NCBI GenBank assembly: GCA_002989075.1
Contig: PSQN01000004.1
Location: 1,240,001 to 1,304,000 of the forward strand
Direction: 5' to 3'
Length of the DNA stretch: 64,000 bases
Source: Arthonia radiata
Lineage: Eukaryota; Ascomycota; Arthoniomycetes; Arthoniales; Arthoniaceae
Numbering within the stretch: position 1 is the first letter of the stretch; each line of letters opens with the position of its first letter. The notes beneath the pieces were generated by a model that was not told where the DNA came from, did not search any database, and worked only from the letters and a program-made list of their open reading frames with translations. Below are positions 42,153 to 52,231 of this stretch, piece by piece. The position numbers and the translations under genes are program-made.

Positions 42153-44908
42153 TCACTCGAAGACACGCCATTTGCCATCTGCAACGGTACGGATGTCCAT
42201 TCCAGAGTTGAGAAAGTGCATGCCCCTAGACGTCATCAGCCATGGTTGTAGATGCCGACATTGCGAAACATCCAAGTGTTGCAAGTCTCGACAGCCATTC
42301 AGCACTGCTTCTACACCAACACCGGTGACGCGGACACAGCCGCGGACGGACAATCTCTGCAGCTTCTTGAGAGATAGACCCATACATCTCATAGTATTGT
42401 CTGACACTGCGCTGCCACAAAAGGAGACGTCCAGTGATGTAAGTTGTCGGCAGTGCTGACATAGGATCTCAATGGCAGTGTCGCTCAACGCACAACAAAA
42501 GCTCTGAGTACACAGTATTAGCAAAAGAACTCAGCTCAGAGAACAGCCGCGATACGTACGATGTCAAGCTCTTGCAACTCTTTCGCACACTGCGCCAACG
42601 AGTACACAGCTGCATCCGACAGGTAGGTACAGTCGGCAAGGATCAGAGTCTTCAGGCGGGGGAATGAGGTGTTTGCCCAATACCTGAAGCCGTTGTCGGA
42701 CACAGCAGTGCATCTCGTTAGATCTAGAGACTCCAGCCGAGTGGCCGCGCATGCCATGATCATGTGCATCAAACGATCTGTGATGCTCTTGCAATATGAC
42801 AGCTTCACCCTGCTAAGATTAAAACATCCACGGACTGTTGTGTCTGACGGCACGTCGAGGCTCGACGTGCGTCGAGCTTCCAGACCAAACATGAGGCCCA
42901 ACAGGTTGTCGCTGACTTTTCTCACATTGCTGAAATCTACCTCGACAAGTCGTTTCGTCTTCTCCGTCAGTTGCAGTAGTATTTGTGGTGAGATGTCCCA
43001 AGCCGAACGTAGCAGTAGACGTTCCACTCGTGCTCCGCATTGAGAGATGAGGGCCAAGAAACCGTCATCTCCGATGTGGTGGCAGTTGTTGATGATTATG
43101 GTTCGTGGTCTTTGACCTACAAAAGGACATATGCGATTGATCAACAAATCATCCGTCACTTTGTGACTGTGAGGACTAAGGTTGAGCGTTTGAAGCACAT
43201 CGTCTGAGGTGGACAATAGCTTGGACCAGTTGCCTGACACGCGGCGAAGTCGCATCAGCGTACCGACATCGAGGTGCTGGAAGATGCGAACAACAATCTT
43301 GTCTGGGAATATGCCTTTGCCATATGTACTTGCTTGCCGCCGCATCGCCCGTGTATGAGGTGGGCTGAACGGAGTGCCTGCTCTTGTTGCCGGTGCAGAG
43401 CTCCAAGGCGAATTCTTGTCTCCAGAAGTTTTGCGGCCCTGGCCTTCAGCAAGGGGAGAGGTCTCTACGGGCGCATTTGTCAACGATCCCCTGCGGCCTG
43501 ATCTGTGTCGGCGATGACCTGTCTTATCGTGATACTTGAATGGATCCGGATCTATTGGCTCAGACTTGGCAGGTGAGGGCTGCTGATTCTTCTTCGTGAC
43601 TTTCGCTGAGTGGTCTAATTCGTCGATGGCTAGACCGCCTATGGCAAGAGCGTTGTCTCCGTCATCGAGCATTTGAACATCTGGATCTTGATTCAGTCGT
43701 TGCAGGGCAGTCTTTTCAACCTGCTGGCGTAAAGCGGGTGAACATCTCTGCCAGAATTCCTCCAACACTTCTCCGGGGATCGTCAAGCATTCCACTTGAA
43801 CGATGGACCGTACAGTTGCTGTACGTTTGGAGGCAAGTGACAAGCTGACCACCTCACCAAAGTATTCGCCCGGACCGAGACGAGCTTTGATCTTGGGTGC
43901 ATTCTGTAAATTCTGCGGGCCACGAGGCAGCGAAGGATCTTGGGTGAACACTTCGACATGTCCACTGGTGATGAAAAACACCTCGCGCCCCGAGAGTCCT
44001 TGTGTCACGATGTTTGTGAAAGGAGGATAGTGCCGAGGCTGAGCGTTCAGCCCGAGAAAGTGTAGCACGTCGTCTGGGAGGTTCTGAAAGAGCGGCAGCT
44101 TCTTCAAGGTTTGCCGTATGTGAAGAGTTCCGCTGCTCAGCGCACTATTTGAGCTGGCATCGGCTACAGCGGGACTAGGGGACTTGCGCTTCTTCAGCGA
44201 TCGACTTCGAGATAATGCCGAGGGACCGTGTGCGCTTTTGTCGCCATCACGGTCAAGGTGCTCATTCGTCCGCTTCCCACCTCTGGAGACCAATGACTGC
44301 TTCTCCGCTTCCGCGGCGCCGTCAACTTTCTCGCGTTTCAAGCGCGTCAGAATTGCCAGACGCTCTGCTGCTTCCTCTCGCAGATCCTTCTCGATCTCTG
44401 GGTAGTTGGGCAAGATCTTGCGAAGATCCTCTTTGTTCAGCCGAACGACTAGAGTCTTACATCGCGCCACAACACTGGCTGTGCGAGGCATGTCTAAAAG
44501 AATGGCGATCTCTCCAAAAAAGGCGCCGGGCTTCAGCTCTGCGAACGTACTCTCACCATCACGCGACATTACCGCCACAGCGCCACGAACCAGGAAGTAG
44601 ATCGCTTTCGCTTCCTCGCCCTCGTGAAGAATTGGCTCGGCAGTAGAAAAGAGCTGTGGCCTCAGGTTCGAGCAGACATCTGCCAAGAAGCCGTCTGGGG
44701 CTGACGAGAACAGTGGGAATGCTCGTATGCGGTCCACCAGGTCCAGCGGCATATCATTCAGCGCCGAAACTGCCAAAGGAGATGATCTGACCGGCCGTGA
44801 AGATTCAAACTGTCGCAGCAAGGAGTTTGAGGTGCGTTCGCGCCCCGGCTTTGCTTTGGCTGCCGCCTGCTTCCCACTGGACGAGCCATGCCTGCTATTT
44901 CTTCTCAT
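42153..44908 (-). CDS. Protein with two cyclic-nucleotide-binding domains, F-box and leucine-rich repeats
   Basis: Exons 42560-44908 and 42153-42503 join to 899 residues. Two cyclic-nucleotide-binding domains lie at about residues 60-180 and 265-400, each with a phosphate-cassette-like core (FFGEIAILLDMPRTASVVA and YFGEVVSLSLASKRTATV). The Arg-Thr-Ala in each resembles functional cassettes. A basic, Ser-rich linker precedes an F-box at about 530-570 (FPDKIVVRIFQHLDVGTLMR). After it come Amn1-type leucine-rich repeats to the end (LESLDLTRCTAVSDNGFRYW, LKTLILADCTYLSDAAVYSL, LQRLSVRGCVRVTGVGVEAV). The likely role is an SCF-type substrate receptor whose activity may respond to a cyclic nucleotide; this is inference from domains. 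The 56-base intron (GTACGT, TGCTAATAC, CTCAG) joins two repeats of the LRR. Confidence 0.9.
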
Positions 44909-45555
44909 TGTTTACCTCTTATGGGGCTGTACGCGCGCACTTGCGCATTGCTAGATGGTCTCACCACGATATGTGCTGTGGCTGCGTTGCTGGCCGTGTA
45001 GGGTGCGCCAGTGCATTGTTGTTATGATAGCTTCGCATGACATTCCTCTAGAGCAAATGGCAAGAAGGCGCAACGACAATCGAGGCGCAAGATATGATTG
45101 ACCAGGTTTCGTGGAGCTGAGACTGACTCAAATTTGTCTTTACGAGACGTGCTGTGCTTGCTAACGTGCAGTGTGAGGTCTGGACCAAGCGGAGACAAGC
45201 ATTAGAGGATCTCACACAACACCGGCCCTCCATGTGCGAGCACGTGCTCGAAAGGCTGAGATGCACAGACCGATGCCTTGTCACAGACAGTCTTACCATG
45301 GAATAGACGAAAGCGTTAATGCGACGGAGAGAAAGTGTGCGATAAGTATCTAAAATGCGGCTTCCCTCTGGCGTGAGGGCTGTCAGATTCTAAAAACTTG
45401 CATCTATACCAACACACCGGTAGTTGAGAGGAGTGCCACTTTGGTTCTTCGGAGCTCTCCCTCCCGAATCAGACTAGTTCCTTCTTGGCACTCACTTTCG
45501 ATAATGGCAAACTTCGCTGGCGGCGCACGCTGAGACATATCCATCACTTCCGCCA
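44909..45555. promoter_or_regulatory. Divergent promoter region between the cNMP/LRR gene and PNC1
   Basis: 650 bases separate the two divergent starts. I see no clear TATA box or known operator, and the open frames here are out of context. Confidence 0.4.
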
Positions 45556-46233
45556 ATGTCTCAATCCCACTTGACTGATGCAGCATTGATTGTTGTCGAT
45601 TTCCAGGAGGATTTTTGCCCCCCCAACGGCTCGCTTGCCGTGGCGGACGGGCGCGACATAGCAGGCCCAATCAACAAACTACTCGAACTGCCATGGGCGC
45701 TAAGGGTGGCAACTCAAGACTGGCATCCTCGCGATCACGTCTCATTCGCTTCGAACCATGAGGGGACGAAGCCCATGCAGAAGATCGCAAGGCAGAATCC
45801 TCTGAACGCAGATGAGACTCAGGCCATCATGCTCTGTCCTGATCACTGCATCCAGGACACTCATGGCGCAGACCTACTGCCAGAGCTCAATACGAGCAAG
45901 ATTGATCATTATGTCAAAAAAGGTCAAGATCCCCGCGTTGAGATGTTCTCAGCCTTCCGCGACGTTTTTGAGGATCCTCCTGTGGTGAGGAGTGACCTCG
46001 CGTCTGTGCTGCATGCAAAATCCGTCAAGCGGGTCTTTGTCGTTGGGCTGGCACGAGACTTCTGCGTCAAGGCGACGGCCGTGCATGCTGTCGCTGAAGG
46101 GTTTAATACGACGATGCTTTCTGATGCAACAAAAGGCATTAATGACAAACAAGAGACTTTGGAGCGACTAAAGGATGAGCTTGCCAAACGGAACGTCGAT
46201 TATATGACAATCTCGCAAGCTGGATTGTTATGA
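45556..46233 (+). CDS. PNC1: Nicotinamidase (Pnc1)
   Basis: A single exon gives 225 residues. The enzyme hydrolyses nicotinamide to nicotinic acid in the NAD salvage pathway, which also relieves sirtuin inhibition. All catalytic and metal positions of the family are visible. Asp15 lies in VVDFQEDFCPPNGSLAV, and the zinc ligands lie in DWHPRDHVSF. The Lys is in HYVKKGQDPRVEMFSAF and the nucleophilic Cys in VGLARDFCVKATAVHA. CIQDTHGADLLPEL is also typical. There is no targeting signal, so it is cytosolic or nuclear. The start is the first ATG of the frame (MSQSHLTDAALIVVD). Confidence 0.95.
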   Translation: MSQSHLTDAALIVVDFQEDFCPPNGSLAVADGRDIAGPINKLLELPWALRVATQDWHPRDHVSFASNHEGTKPMQKIARQNPLNADETQAIMLCPDHCIQDTHGADLLPELNTSKIDHYVKKGQDPRVEMFSAFRDVFEDPPVVRSDLASVLHAKSVKRVFVVGLARDFCVKATAVHAVAEGFNTTMLSDATKGINDKQETLERLKDELAKRNVDYMTISQAGLL

Positions 46234-46380
46234 TCTTACATGTTTTACGGACTGGCCATATCAGCATCATACTCCGTTAGGTCCTGCCGCTCATGTCACT
46301 TTATGACACTCAGCAAGTCCGCAACGGTCGTGCGCATCCTCTATGCTGGTGCAATGAGCGAGCTTGCCAACTGAGTAGGA

Positions 46381-47629
46381 TCATGGTGAAGGCCACACGG
46401 CCATGCCGGTCCACCATTGTCTGGCGTCAACGCCCGGCGCATTGGTCAGGTCCAGATTCTGAAGCGTCTCCTTCTGCGCAACGTCATACACACCAACACT
46501 GGCCACTTGCGCTATGAAATAGACTGTGGCTCCAACAATGGTGGCGTCGAAGGAGCCCTTGAAAGCGGGATCAATCCGCAGTATGTCGGTGAACGTCCCG
46601 GTAAGCATGTCTACTTCCACCATTTGAGGAGTCATTGCGTCAATCAAATAGCCCTTCTTTGTTGTCGGTGAGTAGGCGGCCCAACAGGATAGATTGAGCG
46701 GTGACGAGGTGTGCTTGAGCTCCGTCGTCAAATGCGTTGTAGGGTCGATGCTCAACACCGAACCACCAAAGGTCGGGTCTGACTGAAGGATCGCGTCACC
46801 CGATTCGCCAAAGGTGAAACCGAACGGTACTGGAAGATCAGCGATAGTTGATGCCACGGCCTCTTGGGCAACGACACCGTCCTCTATGGGAAATACAACA
46901 ATTGGACCAGGTACTTTTCCAGCCATTGCACCCTTGACCGCCACGACAACGCTCTTTAGGTCCGGTGAGAATTGGATCTGAGACACGGTTCCGCTGTTGA
47001 AAAGGGGCGGAGTGGCGAGTTCCAGACCCAGCGAGCGTACTTCGCCGCTCTGAGAGAGGGTTGAGTCGTCGTTGACCTTGAAGCAAGCCACGTTGTTTCG
47101 AGCGCCACCATTGACAACACATACTGGCGCAATGTCAGCTCCCTAGCTTCTTGATGCAACTATCTCTTCGATGCGACTCACCAGTCTTCAGCTCGTCACT
47201 GTAGGTGACTGAGAGGGGGAAATCACCCATCGTGTCGACTGGCGACCCCACCATCTGTGGATGCGTTGGGTCCCCTTCGTGCACGCAAAACATGGCCAAG
47301 GTGTTGGAGCCCGCATTGACAGTGAAAAGGTACTCGCCCCCTACAGCCACGGCTCCTTGAGAGTTGAAAGTGTCGATTGGAACGGGTTGACGGGAGGTAT
47401 CATTGACTATGGCGGCACCGATGCCGCCTGTTGGGATACGCACCGGGTCTGCGACCTGACCGTTGCTCACATCAAGGGCGATGAGGGAACTGCCGGCTGG
47501 GTTGTTCTGTAGGAAGTACAATGCCTTTGTGCCGGCGCCGACGTCGTCACCACGTTGAGGAAGGCCCAAAGCGGGGCTGGCCGCAGCACAGGCGAGAGCC
47601 GCTGTAAAGAGATGTCTGAAACAAGACAT
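46381..47629 (-). CDS. Secreted propeller protein (lactonase-like), two exons
   Basis: Exons 47182-47629 and 46381-47123 join to 396 residues. The signal peptide FRHLFTAALACAAASPALGL is followed by a repeated beta-type pattern: NPAGSSLIALDVSNGQVADP, YLFTVNAGSNTLAMFCVHEG, IQFSPDLKSVVVAVKGAMAG, TPQMVEVDMLTGTFTDILRI. This fits the seven-bladed propeller of fungal lactonase/muconate-cycloisomerase-like proteins, but I see no catalytic residues that settle an activity. The protein is probably extracellular. The intron (GTGAGT, GCTGAC, GCCAG) restores VCVVNGGARNNVACF across the joint. It converges with PNC1, with 147 bases between stops. Confidence 0.82.
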
Positions 47630-48403
47630 TGCGGCTTCAAGGCCAACAAGAGCGTATGCTGCACTTGCTGACGGTATGAAACAAATGGAGTGTATGACTA
47701 CGTTTGCTTATGCTGATCAATGGCACTGCCTAAGTCGCATGGACTAGTGGGCCTCAGCTGCTTCTTATAAGCTTGAAAAAAGTCGTCCCTCCACCGCTCA
47801 TCTCGGACCGGCCTCCCCTGAGTGTAATGATCAACCACCAAGAAATCGGCCTGGTATGCATTCGGCTGTGTACTGCAACCCATCAGGACCCTGCTGAGCT
47901 GCGCCCGTGCATGTGATGCCGCATTTTGCGGATGTGCTGAGATCACTACGTTGGTAGGCGAAAGAGTCGCGCGATAATGACATATCAAGATGCTGAATGG
48001 CTGCGCTCAGACAGAGTTGGGATGATATGGAATCACGCACGGGCCAAGGGGCCCTTCTTGTCTGACACAGCACGTGGGCGAGAATCAAAGCTCGCCGCAG
48101 CTTTGCCAATCAGCAACGCTTTCAATACTGTCGTCATTCGATTTTGCCCCCTCATGGTGTGAGGCATCACCTTCGTGTTTATTTCTTAATCTTCTTTTAT
48201 TGCTTTCTTGAGTGCGAGCGAAGGCGCTGCGGACAGATTGGCATCCGCCAGCCCATTCATGAGTCCCGAACGCCGAACAGCATACATGGATCGACGCCCA
48301 CACACAATTCAGACCCACAGTAAACGAACCGTTTGACTGATTCCTAATTTCGGAAGGCTTGGAGCCTTGACTCTGCCATACCGTTTGCCAGAAAGGCAAC
48401 GCC
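47630..48403. other. Intergenic stretch
   Basis: This lies between the propeller gene start and the small gene at 48404. Minus-strand open frames here (for example 48085-48522) overlap that gene and look like shadows. I see nothing else. Confidence 0.4.
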
Positions 48404-48876
48404 ATGAGCGCTCTTCCAGCTTCTTCGGAAGTACACCGGCAGACTGGATATGAAGACGACGATGCTTCTCTACAATCTTCCAATCTGAGCCGATCTACGG
48501 TGGAACCTACACGCCGTCGCATCGGTCGACCAGCGTACTGTTACCAGACGAAGATGATGATGGATCTATGCCTCGTCCTTCATTCGAAGGTCAAACGCAC
48601 CAACGCAAATCGTCCGACACCTCCGGAGCAAAGCATGATGAACCGGACGTGGGACAGCCGCGATCGCGGTACGGAAGCGCTGGTCAGTTTCGCTCGGAAG
48701 AAGCTTACCTGGATGCTCTGCGGTCTTGGGTGGACGCGAAGCAATATTACCGACCCGGCGAGCTGTCAGCTGACGCTGACGGTGGTCTTGTGGGCTTCTA
48801 TGGCAAGACGACTATGGAAGACTACGCAAGCCGTCCCGGACCAAACTTTTTTGAAAAACAGCAAGCCCAAACATGA
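48404..48876 (+). CDS. Small conserved-looking protein with an apparent frameshift
   Basis: The frame from the ATG at 48404 reads MSALPASSEVHRQTGYEDDD followed by ASLQSSN. At about 48484-48490 the coding character moves to another frame, which reads EPIYGGTYTPSHRSTSVLLP and then DEDDDGSMPRPSFEG. That frame continues to a stop at 48876 with RSEEAYLDALRSWVDAKQYY and GLVGFYGKTTMEDYASRPGP. Both parts look like one acidic, Ser-rich fungal protein of about 155 residues. No GT-AG intron fits between them. The cause is either a one-base change in the gene, making it a pseudogene, or a sequence error. The function is unknown and there is no signal peptide or membrane segment. Confidence 0.5.
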
Positions 48877-49441
48877 GGAGGAAGGTCATTGTCGCGCCAC
48901 AATTGACGCACCTTCCGCTATAAATCAGAGCGGCAAAATGCAGCTAGAAACCGACAAGCAGCGACGAAAGAGCTCCATTGGTGACTTGCCACGAAGACAG
49001 CGGGCTCGTTGAGAGACGAAGATACGCTGCCATGCGATGCTCCCACCTTCTCGTAGGTAGAGTAGACAAATATTTTCGTCGTATCCTTGGGGTCTTTCGG
49101 ATCTGCTAGCTCAGCACTTCAATCATCGGTGACGGCGTTGAGTTTCACAGTTCCAACAGATGACTGCTGCCTTTGTTAACGGGAGAGGTCATATCGTACA
49201 TCACCCGAAGAGGCAGTTTGACGTTCATTCGCGCCTAACTGTTTAGAGGCGCTTTCAATGCGTCATCTCGTCTCTGGAAAGATGCTCATCTGGTCTGCAA
49301 TCCAATAACTTTCATACGCTCTTGAGACTGGTGACAGCATGACGAACGTGCTATCTGAGACTCCCGGATAACTCACATGGTCGTTTTGACCTCCCTTAAT
49401 TGCCGCCTCACGGCTCTTCTGAGCTCCGTACCCGCCTAATC
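48877..49441. other. Intergenic stretch
   Basis: 565 bases leading to the carrier gene and serving as its promoter. I see no other feature. Confidence 0.45.
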
Positions 49442-50804
49442 ATGGCGGACACCCCGGCTAAATTCGCACAAGGTCAATCTCACGACAGAATATCGAGTCT
49501 CAGCGCAAGCCCAAGTACCGGGTCTGCGAACATGGAGACCGATGTGACATTCCCACAGAAGATGCTCTCGGCCATCAGTGGGAGTGTCCTCACATCCCTC
49601 GTTGGTACGACATTCGCCGCTGATGGCAAGATCGTATGAGCTGACTTTTGCAGTCACACCCCTTGATGTCGTACGCGTGCGATTACAGTCCCAGCAACCT
49701 ACGCCTTCCCCGTCGCCTTCCAATCTACCCAGAGATGTTCGCAGCATGCCTCCCGCATCGTCCTTTCGCTCCTTTACCAACCTACCTCCCAATCTTGGAG
49801 TCACAGCTTGCTGTCGCGAAGTATTTTGGGTGAACAACAACGCCGCCTTCTGTATGGCCGGCCCTTCTGCCACAATCTCGCAGACCCCGGCATCAGCATA
49901 TGCAGCCGACTGCGCAGCCGAAGAAGCTCAACGAAGGACCTATACCTCTACACTTGATGGGCTCCGTAAGATCGCGCGTAACGAAGGCTTGACTACCCTC
50001 TGGAGAGGTCTAAGTCCAACATTAGCTATGTCCGTCCCGGGCAATGTAATATACTTCGCGGGATACGATTGGCTACGTACAAGTGAGATGAGTCCAATTC
50101 GTACTAGGATATCGGACACGTACTCGCCACTGATCGCAGGCTCCTCGGCTCGGATATTCGCGGCTCTGTTCGTTAGCCCCATCGAGCTCTTGCGCACGCG
50201 AATGCAAGCCGCGCAATCCCAGAGCGCGGCAGAGAACTTCAAACAGACGCTTGCGGGTGTTAAGGACATGGTCAGCTCGCAGGGGTACCACACACTGTGG
50301 CGTGGACTTACACTCACTCTATGGCGAGATGTTCCGTTTTCGGCATTATATTGGTGGGGTTACGAAGCAGGCAGAAACTTCATCAGCGACGCGCGAGATC
50401 GTGCTCAAGGGAAGTCTATAGATGGGAACAAGTCCATGACTCGCGCTAGAGCAGGAAGCAGAAGCAGACAAGGTCACTCAAGCACATTTGTGGACAGTTT
50501 CGTCGCAGGTGCTGCCTCAGGCGGGATAGCGTCTGTGGTCACGACGCCGTTTGATGTGGGCAAGACACGGCAGCAGGTATATCAACACGTCGGCGATAAA
50601 GCCCAGGCCGCCACTGGATCCCTAGCTGCGGAGGAGAAAAGCATGGCGCGACTTTTATGGCACATCTTCAAGGAAGAGGGATCCGCCGGCCTATTCAAAG
50701 GCTGGGCTCCACGGTGTCTTAAGGTCGCGCCGGCATGCGCGATCATGATCAGCAGCTACGAGATTGGCAAGAAGATGGCACAACGTGTTCAAGAAGATGA
50801 ATAG
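49442..50804 (+). CDS. MTM1: Mitochondrial carrier, Mtm1/SLC25A39-40 type, two exons
   Basis: Exons 49442-49604 and 49654-50804 join to 437 residues. The first carrier signature is formed across the intron (TPLDVVRVRLQSQQ). The second is SPIELLRTRMQ and the third TTPFDVGKTRQQ, giving the usual three repeats and six membrane helices of the inner mitochondrial membrane. A long matrix loop after the first signature holds four Cys (VTACCREVF, AAFCMAG, YAADCAAEE). This feature is characteristic of the SLC25A39/Mtm1 branch, which imports glutathione and senses iron-sulfur status. The start MADTPAKFAQGQSHDR is the first in-frame ATG. The intron has GTACGA, a GCTGACTTTTGCAG end and 49 bases. Confidence 0.88.
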
Positions 50805-51216
50805 TAAGAGTGCCGGTGGGCGAGGCGTGTACGATTATGCAGCGGCGACGGCAGCTTATGGCGTTCTGTTATTACTTGTACATGCAAGGCGCTGGTGGCA
50901 GTATCTGGGAATTCGGACGAGCTTTCTGGAGTGCTCTCTCCAGCTTCAACCAGTCTCCTATCTTGGGCATAGCGACATAGATTTGCTTTGGCAGTCCTTA
51001 CTGCAGTTGAATGCATTCCGACATTCTTTTTCGTTCAACCCCTTCCTTCTTCATCTGTCTCAGTGGCGTCGCCACACCACCCAATAAGACGATTTATATT
51101 TGGTGACTTCCCTCCCCGAACACCTTGCTATGCGAATGAGAGACCGTGATACATACGGTCATCATGCCACCAAAGTTTCCAAGGAACGACTGTCTCCCGC
51201 CCTCGGTCACGATCGT
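50805..51216. other. Convergent 3' intergenic region
   Basis: This lies between the ends of the carrier and BUD20 genes. I see no feature. Confidence 0.5.
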
Positions 51217-51704
51217 TCACGACACAATCGCTGCAGCAGCATCCTGCTCGCCCTCCTCGTCGACCTCCATTACCTCTTCCTCCCTCTTCCCATTATCCGT
51301 CCGCAGGCCCACCGCCGCCTCTGCCTCCTTCTGCGTGTACGGCTGCTTCTGCAGTGCTTTCACCCTGCAGACCAATCAGCATCCAATTGCGCCTATTCAC
51401 GCCCATGGATTCTCGGGGTATCGGGTAGTCGCCTGCCTCCCATGACACCCATAGACCACGATCAGACTCACCGCTTCTTATGCACCTTACTCCTCACATG
51501 CTTCTTTAAATTATCCTCTTGATCAAACCATTTCGCACACTCCGTGCAGTAATGCTGCCCTAAGCCTGGCAAGTCCTCCTCCGCTTTCTCTGACTTGTAT
51601 TTTCGCAGGTGGCCGGCGACGTTGATGTCGGCGTGGATTTGGTCGAGGCCGCGCCGGCTTCTGCGCGTCTTCTTTTTGGAGTCGGCGCCTCTTATGGCTG
51701 GCAT
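51217..51704 (-). CDS. BUD20: Bud20/ZNF593-type zinc-finger protein, 60S export factor, two exons
   Basis: Exons 51472-51704 and 51217-51364 join to 126 residues. Bud20 is a shuttling factor that helps export pre-60S ribosomal subunits. The N-terminus is strongly basic (KKKTRRSRRGLDQIHADI), followed by a single C2H2 finger with HYCTECAKWFDQEDNLKKHV and HKKR. The second exon supplies VKALQKQPYTQKEAEAAVGL and an acidic tail ending DAAAAIVS. The intron (GTGAGT to CTGCAG, 107 bases) splits the codon after the finger, so the long frame alone would miss the last third. The gene is divergent from aconitase. Confidence 0.93.
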
Positions 51705-52231
51705 GTTCGTGACTACAGGTCTACTCTTTTGAGGGGGTTTGAGGACCTGGTGTAGGACGGAAAAGTATATTTCGATAACAGCAAGTCTGGAACTGGCTTG
51801 TGGCAGCGAAATGCGGTCCGTCTACCGGCGCAGGCTTGCCACAATGTCGCTAGATGAATGCAGGCCTCGGATGTGGCGCTGCACGTGGCTTTTGTGGTTG
51901 ACTGAAGATCAGCGAGGGTATGTAGCTCTTACTGCCCTGCTTTGCAGACATTCAAAACGTATGAGTCAAGTATTCGCGCACAGAAATCTGGACGTGAATT
52001 TCAATGTTCGAATGCTGAATGCGGTTAGCTTGGGTAGCATTTGTATAGAGCGCCTGTGATTGGCCGAGGCCGAGCAAAGAGCCGAGATAGACGTTTCGTC
52101 CGGCTTTGCGGCGAGGAGCTCACTTTCACAAGCCTCTTCTTTCTCTCGGCTTCCTCTTCCCTTCCTTTCAACCCCAGCTTCAAGCTTCGCCTCATCTTCT
52201 CGCTACTCTCTTCATCAGCTGCACCGCCGCC
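51705..52231. promoter_or_regulatory. Divergent promoter region of BUD20 and aconitase
   Basis: The 527 bases between the two starts contain an inverted CCAAT box (ATTGG at 52059-52063), about 170 bases before the aconitase ATG. In ascomycetes the CCAAT-binding complex with HapX controls aconitase according to iron supply. No clear HapX half-site was seen at the expected distance, so the regulation is only suggested. Confidence 0.4.
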
